Assembly: GCF_041529975.1 (NCBI RefSeq)
Contig: NZ_CP168030.1
Coordinates: forward strand, 3,100,001 to 3,164,000
From: Microbacterium maritypicum
GTDB taxonomy: Bacteria; Actinomycetota; Actinomycetes; Actinomycetales; Microbacteriaceae
Direction: 5' to 3'
DNA: 64,000 nucleotides
In this document: positions 18,022-27,755 of the stretch, piece by piece
How positions within the stretch are numbered: the first letter of the stretch is position 1
How the letters are laid out: each line of letters opens with the position of its first letter
The notes under the pieces: model-generated
The model's database searches: none
What the model was told of the DNA's origin: nothing
What the model saw: the letters and a program-made list of their open reading frames with translations, nothing else
Translations under genes and position numbers: made by a program

Positions 18022-19296
18022 ATGGCACACTCTCCCGCGCGCACCTGGTTTCTGCGCCACCGCAGCACGCTCCTCCTGTGGACGATCCTCGCATCGACGT
18101 TCCTCCTCACGTACGCCACGTATGTGCGGTGGTACCGGATGTTCTATCCGGACTCGCGCTACTACCTCGCCATGGCGTACCTCTTCCTCGGGAACGACCC
18201 CGAGACGGCGCGGCAGCTCACCGTGGACTACGCGGGCCCGCGCAACATCGACGTCCCTCCCGTGGAGGATCTGTTCGGATGGGGCCTGGTGCAGCCGCGC
18301 GTGGTGCTCCCGACCCTCAGCGCCCCGTTCATCGCACTCTTCGGTCCGGCCGGCCTCGCCGTCATCCCCCTGTTGGCGACGGCCGCACTCATGGTCATCG
18401 CGGTGATCATGCTCCGTCGTCGCTTCGGCACCCTCGTCGCGCTTCTCATCGGCCTGCTCCTGAACACGTCGATGTTCCTCGTCTCCATCGGAACCGGGAT
18501 GCTCACCGAGGGCCTCTCGGCGCTCTTCACCGCCGTCGCACTGCTGCTCGCGTGGCGTTGGCTGGAGAAGCCCCGACCCTGGATGTTGATCGCGATCGGC
18601 GCGGTCACGGTGCTCTCGGCCTTCACCCGCCAGGCGACCCTGATCATGGCCGGGGCTTTCATCGCCGCGTGGGTCATCGGCTCACTGATCGAGCGTCGCA
18701 ACAGCCGCATGATGCTCCCCGCGATCATCGTGGGCGCGGCGACGATCGGCTGCCAAGTCCTGCAAACGCTCATCTTCCCCTCGTTCTCGCAGCTGGACCA
18801 GTTCCTCATGCAGGCCGGCGCGAGCTCGCTGGGCGAAGCCCTCCTCAACGTTCCGCGCATGGCATTCGACATCGTCAGAGCTGATGTCGTGACGATGCTG
18901 CGCGGCGATCGTTCGTTGCTCGTGCTGATCTGCCTCGCGGTCGCGGGCATGATCATCTTCTGGCGACGCGTGGAGTCGCACCTGCTGCTCGGCGCCATCG
19001 CCGCCACGGCGATCTACAACATCACGAACGGCACGCCGACGCAGTTCCGGTACGCGACTCCCGGGCTGATCTTCTGGCTTCTCGCCGCCGGGATGCTCGT
19101 CAGCGCGACCGTGACCTGGGTGCAGCGATCGCGGACCAATCCGACCGGCCTTCCGGGCGCGCCCGACGATTCCGAGCCGGAGGCGTCCGAGTCGGAAGGG
19201 GCGGCCGAGCCTGACCGCAGGCCTCAGCCGGACGACGGGCCTCAGCCGGCGGACAGCACCTCGACGACGCGTCGCGCCGCGGAGCCCTCTCCGTAG
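18022..19296 (+). CDS. Multi-pass membrane protein, possible GT-C glycosyltransferase
   Basis: The 424-residue protein has nine to ten hydrophobic segments. After the first helix lies FYPDSRYYLAMA, an acidic loop like the catalytic first outer loop of GT-C enzymes that use polyprenyl-phosphate sugars. The last ~75 residues are hydrophilic, rich in Pro, Asp and Glu, and probably disordered. I cannot name a family. The stop lies 55 bp inside the convergent epimerase gene, so the disordered tail shares DNA with it. If a GT-C enzyme, its donor could be made by one of the polyprenyl-phosphate GT2 enzymes nearby. Confidence 0.78.
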   Translation: MAHSPARTWFLRHRSTLLLWTILASTFLLTYATYVRWYRMFYPDSRYYLAMAYLFLGNDPETARQLTVDYAGPRNIDVPPVEDLFGWGLVQPRVVLPTLSAPFIALFGPAGLAVIPLLATAALMVIAVIMLRRRFGTLVALLIGLLLNTSMFLVSIGTGMLTEGLSALFTAVALLLAWRWLEKPRPWMLIAIGAVTVLSAFTRQATLIMAGAFIAAWVIGSLIERRNSRMMLPAIIVGAATIGCQVLQTLIFPSFSQLDQFLMQAGASSLGEALLNVPRMAFDIVRADVVTMLRGDRSLLVLICLAVAGMIIFWRRVESHLLLGAIAATAIYNITNGTPTQFRYATPGLIFWLLAAGMLVSATVTWVQRSRTNPTGLPGAPDDSEPEASESEGAAEPDRRPQPDDGPQPADSTSTTRRAAEPSP

Positions 19297-20303
19297 GGAG
19301 CCTCGTCGGTCGGCGACGGGGCAGGACGTGCGACGGTCTCGGCCAGTACCGAGGGATCCGAGACCAGGGCGTTCCAGCCGAGCTGCACGGTTTCGACCCA
19401 CTCGGTCTCGGTGCGCACGGTCGTGCACGGCACGCGCAGCAGGAAAGCCTCCTTCTGCAGTCCACCCGAATCGGTGACGACGTGTCCGCTGCTGAGCACC
19501 GCGGCGATGAGGTCCCGGTACGCGAGCGGACGGTGCACCCGCAGGTTGCCCTGCTCGAGGTCGATGTCGGCTTCTGCTGCCTTGGCCACCAGCCGCGGGT
19601 GCGCGAGCAGGACCGTGGGAGTGGCGAGCGCTCCCAGAGCCTCGATGATCTGCGCGAGACGTACCGGATCGTCGGTGTTCTCCGCACGGTGGATGGTCGC
19701 GACCTGGAATTCGCCGGGCGTGAGTCCCAGCTCGTCGATGAGCACGGAGGGCTCGCCCGAGAGCTCGTCCCTGGTCGAGTAGAGGACGTCCGTCATCACA
19801 TCGCCGACCAGGACCGAACGGGCCTTGAGGCCCTCGTCGGCGAGGTGCGCCATGGCGACCTCGGTCGGCGCGAGCAGGATGTCCGCCGCGTGGTCGGTGA
19901 GAACACGGTTGTGCTCCTCGGGCATGCGACGGTTGAACGATCGCAACCCGGCCTCGAGATGCGCGACGGGTATGTGCATCTTGACGGCGCTCAACGCGGC
20001 CGCCACCGTCGAGTTCGTATCACCGTAGACCAGCACCCAATCCGGTGCATGGGCGTCGAAGACGGCATCGAGCTGTCCCAGCATCGCCCCGGTCTGCACA
20101 CCGTGACTCCCCGAGCCGACACCGAGGTGCACGTCGGGACTCGAGATGCCGAGCTCGGAGAAGAAGATGTCCGAGAGCATCGGATCGTAGTGCTGACCGG
20201 TGTGCACGATGACGTGTTCCACTCCGGCCTCACGCGCGGCGCGGTCGATGGGGGCGAGCTTGACGAACTGCGGGCGGGCGCCGACGACGCTGAGGATCTT
20301 CAC
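19242..20303 (-). CDS. wecB: Non-hydrolysing UDP-N-acetylglucosamine 2-epimerase (WecB/WbpI type)
   Basis: The 353-residue epimerase has VVGARPQFVKLAP at the N terminus, HTGQHYD, HLEAGLRSFNRRMPEE with the catalytic acidic residues, and SGGLQKEAFLLRVPC followed by TVRTETEWVETV. The last block resembles WbpI and related epimerases acting on modified UDP-GlcNAc more than classical WecB (which has TTERPE). I therefore favour the substrate UDP-GlcNAc(3NAc)A, giving UDP-ManNAc(3NAc)A. It closes the long minus-strand operon. It has its own TAGGAT box 6 nt before the GTG, and the TAG there is the stop of the gene upstream. Confidence 0.93.
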   Translation of the reverse strand: MKILSVVGARPQFVKLAPIDRAAREAGVEHVIVHTGQHYDPMLSDIFFSELGISSPDVHLGVGSGSHGVQTGAMLGQLDAVFDAHAPDWVLVYGDTNSTVAAALSAVKMHIPVAHLEAGLRSFNRRMPEEHNRVLTDHAADILLAPTEVAMAHLADEGLKARSVLVGDVMTDVLYSTRDELSGEPSVLIDELGLTPGEFQVATIHRAENTDDPVRLAQIIEALGALATPTVLLAHPRLVAKAAEADIDLEQGNLRVHRPLAYRDLIAAVLSSGHVVTDSGGLQKEAFLLRVPCTTVRTETEWVETVQLGWNALVSDPSVLAETVARPAPSPTDEAPYGEGSAARRVVEVLSAG

Positions 20304-20309
20304 CCTACG

Positions 20310-20315
20310 ATCCTA
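20310..20315 (-). promoter_or_regulatory. Epimerase -10 box that contains the upstream stop codon
   Basis: TAGGAT with a 6-nt spacer to the GTG. Positions 20315-20313 are also the TAG stop of the GT2 gene, as at the glf/wzm junction. Confidence 0.5.
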
Positions 20316-21407
20316 TGCGGCGCGCGCCGCCCGTCGCGCCCGGCGCTGTGCGAGGAGCGAGGCCGAGAGGAAACGCAGCGGAGCGTCGCGGTCGAGGGTG
20401 CGGTGCAGCGACGGCGTGAGCATCGCGCGGGGCTGCGCGTACCGCCGTCGCCGTTCGACGAGAGCGGCGACGTCTTCGACCGCGGCTCGCGCCCGCAGCC
20501 GATCGATGAGTTCGACGTCGAGACGCGAGAGCGAGCGCAGCGCCGACGGCGCCGACCTGAGCAGCGTCTCCAGTGCGTTCGCCGCATCGCTCACGACGGT
20601 GGCGTCCAGCTCGCGTCGGCCGAGCGCCCCGAGCACGTGCACGCGGATGAGTTTTCGGACCACAGCCGCCCGAGCCGCCTCGCCGAGAGCGCCCCACATG
20701 TCCTCGGCGACGAGCAGCGGCGCGAAGGCGAGTTCGGTCGCGAGCGTTCGAGCGGATTCGGTGACACGGTCTACGGCATCGTCGCCGACGAGATAGGCGT
20801 CACCATCGCCCGCGGCGACCACCTTGCGAGCACCGAACCACAACCGGAGGCTCGGTGCGATGTCCTCCCCCGTCTCCAATCCCTCCACCGGGCGTGCCTG
20901 TTGGCGGAGGTCGGCCGAGAAGAGGCCCATCGTGCTCGTGCGGTAGCTCAGACGATCACGCACGGGGTCCAGCACGACGCGACCGGGACGGCGCGGCGGC
21001 GTGGGAAACCCCTCCCCGACGGCGGGGAGCAGCATCGCCGGCAGGACGGCATCCGCCCCTCGTGTCTCGGCGCGGCGGACCCAGCCGTCCAGAGCGCCCG
21101 GGCTGAGTCGATCATCAGAGTCGATCTTCGTGAACCACGGAGCGGTCACCCGGTCGAGGGCGAAGTTCATCGGTCCGGCCGGCGACGGGATCCCGTCACG
21201 GAACCCGACGACGTCGACCCTGGCGTCCTCGGCGTACGGCCCGAGCGCCGCGCGGATGCGCTGCTCCTCGATGTTGTGCGCCACGACGAGAAGTCGCACC
21301 GGCACGTTCGTGTGCTCGAGGACGCTCCGCGCCAGTCGGCGTACCGGCCGCGACTCGGAGTGCACGGGGACGAGCACATCGACCTGTGCGGACGTGACCA
21401 TCGTCAT
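20313..21407 (-). CDS. GT2 glycosyltransferase
   Basis: The 364-residue protein has a GT2 core: VDVLVPVHSESRPVRRLARSV, then VVAHN, and the DxD-like FTKIDSDDRLSPGAL near residue 105. The C-terminal ~150 residues are helical and Arg/Ala-rich. The ATG at 21407 overlaps the stop of the upstream glycosyltransferase (ATGA), which fixes the start over the two other nearby ATGs. It is the tenth gene of the operon starting at 31669 and presumably adds one sugar to the repeat unit. Specificity is unknown. Confidence 0.85.
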   Translation of the reverse strand: MTMVTSAQVDVLVPVHSESRPVRRLARSVLEHTNVPVRLLVVAHNIEEQRIRAALGPYAEDARVDVVGFRDGIPSPAGPMNFALDRVTAPWFTKIDSDDRLSPGALDGWVRRAETRGADAVLPAMLLPAVGEGFPTPPRRPGRVVLDPVRDRLSYRTSTMGLFSADLRQQARPVEGLETGEDIAPSLRLWFGARKVVAAGDGDAYLVGDDAVDRVTESARTLATELAFAPLLVAEDMWGALGEAARAAVVRKLIRVHVLGALGRRELDATVVSDAANALETLLRSAPSALRSLSRLDVELIDRLRARAAVEDVAALVERRRRYAQPRAMLTPSLHRTLDRDAPLRFLSASLLAQRRARRAARAA

Positions 21408-22519
21408 CGGCCCGCAATCGTGTCGATGGCGCTCTTCCACACCGGCATCTGCGCTTCGGCGGACAGTTCGCGTGCCGCGTCCGCGGCCGCCGCCTTGAAT
21501 CCGTCGACGCGCTCCGGGGTGAGGGCATCGAGCGCACGTGCCACGGCGTCGGCCGAGAAGTCATCGGCGACGACTCCCAGTCCGTGGCGCGTGAGCGTGG
21601 CGGACATCTCCGGCGACGGTCCGATCACGAGCCCGAGTCGCGCCTGCACGTACTCGAAGAACTTGTTCGGCATCGCATACGCGTTGTTGTAGTTGGTGGG
21701 CGCGAGGATGTGGATGCCGACGTCGTAGCCGGCGAGGGTGTCGATCAACGAGTCGAAAGGTACCGGCTCATGCATGCGGACCGCCGGCACCCGTGCTGCC
21801 GCTGCCCGGAGCTCCTCCAGGTACGCCGGATCATTCGGTGGGAGATACAGGTCGAGGGTGACATCGGCCGAGGTCCGCTCCATCGCCTCGATGAGCGTGC
21901 CGAGTCCGCGATTGCGCAACGCCGCACCGGCGTGGACGACCCGGATCGGTGACGACGTCGGGTGAGGTTCGCGCTCCGAGTAGGCGGGCGCGTTCATCAC
22001 GAGCTTCGTGTCGAAGCCGAACTCGCGTCGATAGCGGGCGGCGATGGCACGGCCGACGGTCGTGGTGGAGGATGCTCGCGAGACGAACTTCCGCAGCTGC
22101 CAGCGCAGAAACGGAGCGACGAAGAGCCGGAAGGTCAATTTCTCCGTGTGCAACGTGGGCGCATACTCGTGCAGATCGACGTGGAACCCCTTGGACGGCT
22201 CGAGCTCGGCGGCCACACCGGCGGACTCCACCTCATTGGCGAGGATCACGTCGAATCGATGGCCGCCGAGATGCTCGCGCGCCCACGCCAGCGCCCGGTT
22301 TCCCCAGTACGCGCGGCGGTACTGTCGGGCGATCATCGCCACGCGGGGATAGCGCCAGACCGCGAGCTCTTCGGGGATCTCGAAGTGCTCGACGCTTCCC
22401 TCCGGCTTCGGCCCGTAGCCGCAGGTGACGATCTCCCAGTCGTCTCGGAACAGCTCGATCTGACGCCGCACTCGCGGGTCCGACTCGATTCGGGAGAACG
22501 AGAGGACGAGCAGCTTCAT
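21404..22519 (-). CDS. GT-B glycosyltransferase (GT4-like), paralogue of the gene at 23579
   Basis: The 371-residue protein starts MKLLVLSFSRIESDPRVRRQ, the Rossmann start of GT-B enzymes, and has HVDLHEYAP near residue 110. The donor-binding half includes VVHAGAALRNRG and PNKFFEYVQARLG, where a GT4 enzyme has its E-x7-E region. It shares many blocks (LHEY, NYNNAYAMPNKFF, GPSPEM) with the gene at 23579, so one probably arose from the other. The start overlaps the upstream stop by 4 bp. Donor and acceptor are unknown. Confidence 0.87.
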   Translation of the reverse strand: MKLLVLSFSRIESDPRVRRQIELFRDDWEIVTCGYGPKPEGSVEHFEIPEELAVWRYPRVAMIARQYRRAYWGNRALAWAREHLGGHRFDVILANEVESAGVAAELEPSKGFHVDLHEYAPTLHTEKLTFRLFVAPFLRWQLRKFVSRASSTTTVGRAIAARYRREFGFDTKLVMNAPAYSEREPHPTSSPIRVVHAGAALRNRGLGTLIEAMERTSADVTLDLYLPPNDPAYLEELRAAAARVPAVRMHEPVPFDSLIDTLAGYDVGIHILAPTNYNNAYAMPNKFFEYVQARLGLVIGPSPEMSATLTRHGLGVVADDFSADAVARALDALTPERVDGFKAAAADAARELSAEAQMPVWKSAIDTIAGR

Positions 22520-23577
22520 CTTTGTCTCTTCCTGTCCAGCGCCGTCTCGTAGACGGCATCGAAGGCGGCACTGCGCGCGTCGTCCGAGAAACGGAACTCC
22601 GCGCTGCGGCGGATCTCTTCGCGGTCTCGATCCAGAACGTCTTCGACGGCGGCCGCCCACTCCGTCGCGTCCGTCGTACCGACCAGTGCCCCGTCTTCGG
22701 GGCGGACGTACTCGGTGTGGCCGCCGTCATCGCCCACGACCACCGGAAGTCCATGACGGAGCGCTTCCGCGATCGCCACCCCGAAGGTCTCCCCTTCCGT
22801 GGGAAGGAGGAAGACACGAGCCGAGCCGAGCAGGCGTGAGATCTCGGCGGGGTCTACGTTGCCCCGCAGCTCCACCCTGTCCCGCACCCCGAGTTCGGCG
22901 GCCCGGGCGAGCACGCGATCGCGCTCGGGGCCGTCGCCTGCCCAGATGAGACGAGGATCCCGCCCCCGTGCCACCAGCGCCGCGACGGTTTCGACGGCGA
23001 GCACGGGGCGCTTCCGGCCGATGAGTCCGCCGACGCCGACCATGAGGAGGTCCGTGACGTCGCGTGGCGGTTCGATCGGCGCAGCCACGGCGTTCGGCAC
23101 GACGACCGTCGGGCCGGTGCGCGTGCGGCGTACGGCGACGGCGAGCTGCTCGCTGACGGCGACCACCACGGCAGGGTACTCGAGCAGTCGCGCCATCCAG
23201 CCCCCGACCACGCGCACCGGGAGAGGCGCGGTACGCGGGCTGAGCAGGCCGGACCAGTGCTCCGTGTGAACCCAGGGAACAGACAGCCCCCGTGGCACGG
23301 CAGGCAAGGCGGAGATCGCATGACTGTGCACGATGTCGACACCGGCGGCACGTTCACGGATGGCTCGACGCGCGCGACGAATCCCCCGGAGCGACGCCGC
23401 CGCATACGGGATGCGCTCGACGGCCGCGCCGTCGAGCGGCAGATCGGACGACGTGCTCAGATGCAGCACCGACACCTCGTGGGACCGCCGGAGAGTCTCG
23501 ACGTCGCGTTGCACGAACACGCCGGTCTGCGGATTGTCGACGGTGGGGTACCACGGGGTGACGATGAGGATCCGCAT
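22516..23577 (-). CDS. GT4 glycosyltransferase
   Basis: The 353-residue GT-B protein has the N-terminal glycine loop VDNPQTGVFVQRDV, the acceptor-side HSHAISALPAVPRG, and the donor-site GVGGLIGRKRP and E-x7-E motif in PTEGETFGVAIAEAL (near residue 275). This is a regular retaining GT4. It lies between two mutually similar glycosyltransferases with 1- and 4-bp spacing, so all three are expressed together. Sugar specificity cannot be read. Confidence 0.9.
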   Translation of the reverse strand: MRILIVTPWYPTVDNPQTGVFVQRDVETLRRSHEVSVLHLSTSSDLPLDGAAVERIPYAAASLRGIRRARRAIRERAAGVDIVHSHAISALPAVPRGLSVPWVHTEHWSGLLSPRTAPLPVRVVGGWMARLLEYPAVVVAVSEQLAVAVRRTRTGPTVVVPNAVAAPIEPPRDVTDLLMVGVGGLIGRKRPVLAVETVAALVARGRDPRLIWAGDGPERDRVLARAAELGVRDRVELRGNVDPAEISRLLGSARVFLLPTEGETFGVAIAEALRHGLPVVVGDDGGHTEYVRPEDGALVGTTDATEWAAAVEDVLDRDREEIRRSAEFRFSDDARSAAFDAVYETALDRKRQR

Positions 23578-23578
23578 C

Positions 23579-24712
23579 TCAGCTTCTCTCGCGCCCGGCG
23601 ATCGCGTCGAGGTTGCGCCGCCAGACCTGGACCTGTTCCTGCGCACCCAACGCGTGGGCGCTCGCGTGCGCGCGCTCCTTGTATCCGCGAACGTCCTCGA
23701 CGGTCAGCGCATCGATCGTGCGTGTGAGGTCTGCCGCACCGAAGCCATCGGCGACCGCGCCGAAGCCGTACCGCTCCACGTACTCGCGCATCTCGGGCGA
23801 GGGACCGATCAGAACGCCGAGACGCGCCTGCACGTAGTCGAAGAGCTTGTTCGGCAGGGCCCACGTGTTGTTGAAGTTCGTCGGCGGAAGCAGATGGATG
23901 CCGACGTCGTAGGCATTGATCGTGCGGATCAGGTCCGCGTACGGCACGGGGTCGAGGATCCTCACCCGCGTGCTGCCGGCCGTGAGGGCGCGCAGCTCCT
24001 CGAGGTAATCCGGGTGGTTGGGGGTCAGGTACAGATCCAAGGTCGCGTCCGCGCGCGACGCCTCGACTGCCTGGATCATCTCGTCGAGGTTGCGGTTGCG
24101 CAGGCACGCGCCGCTGTGCACCAGGCGCAAGGGCGCCTCGACCGGAGTCGGAGTCAGGTCCGCGAAGGGGGCGGCGTTCGTGACGAGCTCCGGCCGGAAA
24201 CCGAACTCCTTCTCGTACTCGCGGATCAGGCCGTTGCTCACGGTCGTCCAGCTCGCGGCCTTCGACACATACGTCCGGCAGATCCACTCGTGATACGGCT
24301 TGATGCGCCGAGCCCATGCCGCGTGCTCCTCGTTCAGACGCGGGGTGTACTCGTGGAGATCGGCATGGATACCGAGGCGTGGCCGGAGCCACTGCGCGAC
24401 ACCGACCGCTTCGGGTTCGTTCGCGAGGATGATGTCGTACTCACCGCGGGGCAGATGCTCGCGGACCCACTTGACCGCCGAGATGCGCCAGTAGACGGCG
24501 CGGTAGGCGTGGAGCGTGATCAGACGCCCGTTGTAGTCCTGGTAGTCGGCAGACCGCGGCACCTCCCAGTGGGCGGCCACCCCCTCGGGTGCGGGACCGT
24601 ATCCGACCGTGGTGAGTTCGAAGTCGTCGCGGAAGGCGACGACCTGCTTGAGCACTCGCGCGTCGGAGACGATCGGCGAGAACGAGATCAGCAGCAGGCG
24701 CGGCTTAGTCAT
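23579..24712 (-). CDS. GT-B glycosyltransferase (GT4-like), paralogue of the gene at 21404
   Basis: The 377-residue protein has the same plan as the gene at 21404: LLLISFSPIVSDARVLKQ, YDIILANEPEAVGVAQ, HADLHEYTPRL, RLVHSGACLRNRNL, NFNNTWALPNKLFDYVQARLG and GPSPEM. It is the more upstream of the pair and slightly longer. The start overlaps the ABC transporter stop by 8 bp. It likely adds a related sugar, or the same sugar in another linkage, to the repeat unit. Confidence 0.87.
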   Translation of the reverse strand: MTKPRLLLISFSPIVSDARVLKQVVAFRDDFELTTVGYGPAPEGVAAHWEVPRSADYQDYNGRLITLHAYRAVYWRISAVKWVREHLPRGEYDIILANEPEAVGVAQWLRPRLGIHADLHEYTPRLNEEHAAWARRIKPYHEWICRTYVSKAASWTTVSNGLIREYEKEFGFRPELVTNAAPFADLTPTPVEAPLRLVHSGACLRNRNLDEMIQAVEASRADATLDLYLTPNHPDYLEELRALTAGSTRVRILDPVPYADLIRTINAYDVGIHLLPPTNFNNTWALPNKLFDYVQARLGVLIGPSPEMREYVERYGFGAVADGFGAADLTRTIDALTVEDVRGYKERAHASAHALGAQEQVQVWRRNLDAIAGRERS

Positions 24713-26501
24713 CCGACGGGTCTTTCGTCAGACCGGCCAGCGCGGCCTGATGGGCGAACTCGGGCTCCTGCGCGATGACCTCGGCGAAGGTGCCGCGAGC
24801 GCGGACCTCTCCTTCGCGCAGGAACCACACCTGATCCGAATGCCGGATCGTCGACAGCCGGTGCGCGACCGAGATCACGGTGATCTCTGCGCCGAGCGCA
24901 TCGATGGAGGCCGTCACCGCGGCTTCCGTGCGCGTGTCGAGGGCGCTCGTGGCCTCGTCGAGGACGAGCACCAGCGGCTCCGCGTAGAGGGCGCGCGCAA
25001 TGCCGAGACGCTGGCGCTGGCCACCGGAGAGCTGCAGCCCTCGGTCGCCCACGCGTCCGTGGATGCCGTCCGCTCTGGCTTCGACGACGTCGAGCAGCTG
25101 CGCCTTGCGCAACGCTTCGCGCACGCGGGTCTCGTCGAAGTCATCCGTCCAGGTCAGGGCGACGTTCTGTGCGATCGTGGCGTCGAAGAGCGCCACGTCC
25201 TGCGGGACGTATCCCACGCGCCCGCGCCACGCAGCCATGACATCGGTGAGGTCCTGGTCCCCCAGCGCGATGTGTCCTGCCGTCGGGGTGAGGAGTCCGA
25301 GAAGCAGATCGACGAGTGTCGACTTCCCGGCCCCGGAGGCCCCGACGATCCCGACCCTGGTGCCGAACGGAATCGATCCGGTCACGTCGGCGAGGGCCGG
25401 CCGGGGCGCGTTGGGGAAGGTGAACCCCACCCCGTGGAAGTTCAGCTCGGTCGGAGTCCCGACGATGGGGTCGTGCCCGATGTGCTCGGAATTGTCGCGG
25501 TAGCGCCGCGACGACTCGATGTCGCGCAGCACGGCCTCCACATGGGGGATGTTGGCGGTCATCATCGAGACGAGCGACTGGAATCCGGTCAGCGAGGGGA
25601 CGAGACGGAACCCGGCGACGCCGAAGAGGGCGATGGCCGAGACGGCGGCCTCGAATCCCGAGAAGAGCATCGCCGCACCGCCCACGAGCAGGAAGCCACC
25701 GACGATTCCCGCGTCCAGGACGAAGCGCGGCACCGAGGAGAGGAAGTTCAGATTCGCCCGTGCCTTGGCCGACACGCTGCGATCCGCCTGCACTACACGG
25801 GCGACCTCATCAGACTTGTTGCGCAGCGTGATCTCCTTGAGGGCGGACACCATGTCCGTCATCAGCGCGGCCACCCGGAAAGAGTAGTCGCGGTTCACCC
25901 GCCCGGCGGTGACGGTGCGGCGTGAGAGCACCACGTACAGGAGCAGGGCGATGAGTCCGAGATAGCAGACGGTCACGAGCGCGGTCAGCGGCTGCATGAT
26001 CACGATGACCACCACCACGAGAAGCGATGTCGTGAGCAACGCGGGCAGACTCATGAACGGCAGCAGGAAGCCCGACGTGACGTTGGCAATCCCGACATCC
26101 GCGAGACGGACGAGATGCGTCGTGTTCCGCTGGAGCCTGTCGATCCACGGTGCGTGGATGTAGCTCTGGAAGAGCTGGTCGCCGATCTCGAGCTCGAAAC
26201 TGGCGAGCCGTCTGGTCGCGAACCACTGCATGATCAGCGACGCCGTCGACTTCAGGATGATGAGCCCGGAGACGAACACGATGATCCAGATGTAGCCGTC
26301 GGGGCCGATCGCCCCGACCACCGGCAGCTGCACCGGCGACCCGGCGAGCATCGACGACAGGGAAACGGCCAGGATCATGAGTGCTGCCACATCCAGCGCG
26401 GCGAGCAGCGCGGAGAGCAGCACGAAGGTGTTGATGTAGCGACGAGCCGATTCGGGGAGATTCGGCATGATGTCGCGATAGGTGGAGAAGATCGCTTTCA
26501 T
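24705..26501 (-). CDS. Full-length ABC transporter, MsbA/PglK-like lipid-linked glycan flippase
   Basis: The 598-residue half-transporter works as a homodimer: six membrane helices (about 25-310) fused to an ATPase domain. Walker A GASGAGKST is at 387-395, the signature LSGGQ at 491-495 and Walker B VLVLDEATSALD at 511-522, with the H-loop in VAHRLST. Its place inside an operon of glycosyltransferases points to flipping of a polyprenyl-linked oligosaccharide, as done by PglK, rather than drug efflux. No Wzx-type flippase is found in the window, which supports this. Confidence 0.88.
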   Translation of the reverse strand: MKAIFSTYRDIMPNLPESARRYINTFVLLSALLAALDVAALMILAVSLSSMLAGSPVQLPVVGAIGPDGYIWIIVFVSGLIILKSTASLIMQWFATRRLASFELEIGDQLFQSYIHAPWIDRLQRNTTHLVRLADVGIANVTSGFLLPFMSLPALLTTSLLVVVVIVIMQPLTALVTVCYLGLIALLLYVVLSRRTVTAGRVNRDYSFRVAALMTDMVSALKEITLRNKSDEVARVVQADRSVSAKARANLNFLSSVPRFVLDAGIVGGFLLVGGAAMLFSGFEAAVSAIALFGVAGFRLVPSLTGFQSLVSMMTANIPHVEAVLRDIESSRRYRDNSEHIGHDPIVGTPTELNFHGVGFTFPNAPRPALADVTGSIPFGTRVGIVGASGAGKSTLVDLLLGLLTPTAGHIALGDQDLTDVMAAWRGRVGYVPQDVALFDATIAQNVALTWTDDFDETRVREALRKAQLLDVVEARADGIHGRVGDRGLQLSGGQRQRLGIARALYAEPLVLVLDEATSALDTRTEAAVTASIDALGAEITVISVAHRLSTIRHSDQVWFLREGEVRARGTFAEVIAQEPEFAHQAALAGLTKDPSDD

Positions 26502-27706
26502 AGGACTTCCTCGCTCCAGGGAGCGGTCACGCCGAGGAAACCGGCGAGAGCGAGCGCCGAGCGCCGCCCGTCATGGACTCGGCGCACGAACGCGGGGCCT
26601 TGAGCTGCGAGCGTGCGGAAACTCTCGGGATCCGCGCAGATCTCGCGCAGAGCATCTTCCAGCGTGTCGGGGTTCGCGAAGACGCACGGCGGAAGCGCAC
26701 CGGCTTCCTCCGCCTCGCCGACAGCCAGATCGGTGAGGTACGTGACGACGACGCGCCCGGCGGCCATGGCCTCCACGGCGGCGACGCCGTAGTTACCCAT
26801 GCGCAAAGCGTCGATGACGATGTCCGCTGAGCGGTACAGATCAGGCATCTCGTCCGCCGGCACCGCGTGCGCCTCCCGGTACTCGATCAGTCCTTCGGCC
26901 TCGAGACGCGCGGCTGCTTCGCGCACGGCCGTCGTGCCTTTGACGATTCCGCTGCTGGGCACATGCATGACGACCGGCTTCGCCCGGGTCAGCGGAGGCT
27001 CGGTGCTGGCCCAGCGATCGGGATCGACCACGACCGGGAGCCAGCGGGCCGGAGGCAGGTGTCGCGCGAGGGTGGCCGTCGAGTAGAACGTCGGGAGGGC
27101 CAGTGACGACGCGAGTGCGCTGCGGACCTGCGCGCTCTGTTCCAGCAAGGGCGTCTGGTCCCACTCGTCACCGTGGAAGGGCGAGTAGGGGTTGTCGGAC
27201 CGATGCACGCTCGGAACCCGCACGTCCGTGCCGTGGGCGATCAGCCCCACCTGCAGGCCGGCATCCTTCATCGCGGCGACCTCCTTCCGGACATCGCCGT
27301 CGAAGAGTTCACCGAAGATCGGGCGGACCGCCTCCACGAGTACATGGGAGAAGCCGCGCACGACAGCGTCGAACTGCGCACGCTGCCACCGGCGGCTTTT
27401 CAGGAACACGGCCGTGGGCAGTGCGTAGTCGGCGGGGAAGCCGAAGTCGCCCGTCGGATTGCGATACTGCATGTTCACAGCGCCCACCCCGGGGAGGAGC
27501 TCGGCGGCTCGCGCCCACCGGAACGCCTGCCCCGCGAAGTTCACCGGCGCGATGTACAGCCGGACGTCGCCGTCCGGCGCGACCACAGGCGCGGGGACGT
27601 CGGAGGCGTCGAAACCGTAGCGAGAACCGGCGATACGGAGCCGGACCCCTTCCGGAAGCGCGTCGAGGACACGGCCGGCGCTCCGACGCACGAAGGAACC
27701 GCTCAT
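26498..27706 (-). CDS. Glycosyltransferase (GT4-like)
   Basis: The ~402-residue protein has a weak N-terminal GT-B half (DVRLYIAPVNFAGQAFRWARA, HGTDVRVPS) and a recognisable donor half: PVVMHVPSSGIVKGT, then MPDLYRSADIVIDALRMGNYG and AVEAMAAGRVVV. The classic E-x7-E is relaxed to Y-x-x-A-x-V-E. The ATG at 27706 has a GGTGG before it; a GTG at 27739 (11 residues longer) is also possible. The stop overlaps the ABC gene start by 4 bp. Confidence 0.82.
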   Translation of the reverse strand: MSGSFVRRSAGRVLDALPEGVRLRIAGSRYGFDASDVPAPVVAPDGDVRLYIAPVNFAGQAFRWARAAELLPGVGAVNMQYRNPTGDFGFPADYALPTAVFLKSRRWQRAQFDAVVRGFSHVLVEAVRPIFGELFDGDVRKEVAAMKDAGLQVGLIAHGTDVRVPSVHRSDNPYSPFHGDEWDQTPLLEQSAQVRSALASSLALPTFYSTATLARHLPPARWLPVVVDPDRWASTEPPLTRAKPVVMHVPSSGIVKGTTAVREAAARLEAEGLIEYREAHAVPADEMPDLYRSADIVIDALRMGNYGVAAVEAMAAGRVVVTYLTDLAVGEAEEAGALPPCVFANPDTLEDALREICADPESFRTLAAQGPAFVRRVHDGRRSALALAGFLGVTAPWSEEVL

Positions 27707-27755
27707 CGTGCCACCGAGTCGGAAGGCGTCTGGCCACACGGCATGGTTCGCCGAC

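Noticed and set aside
19482..21692. 736-residue plus-strand frame
   Set aside because: It runs antisense through the epimerase and a GT2; composition is shadow-like.
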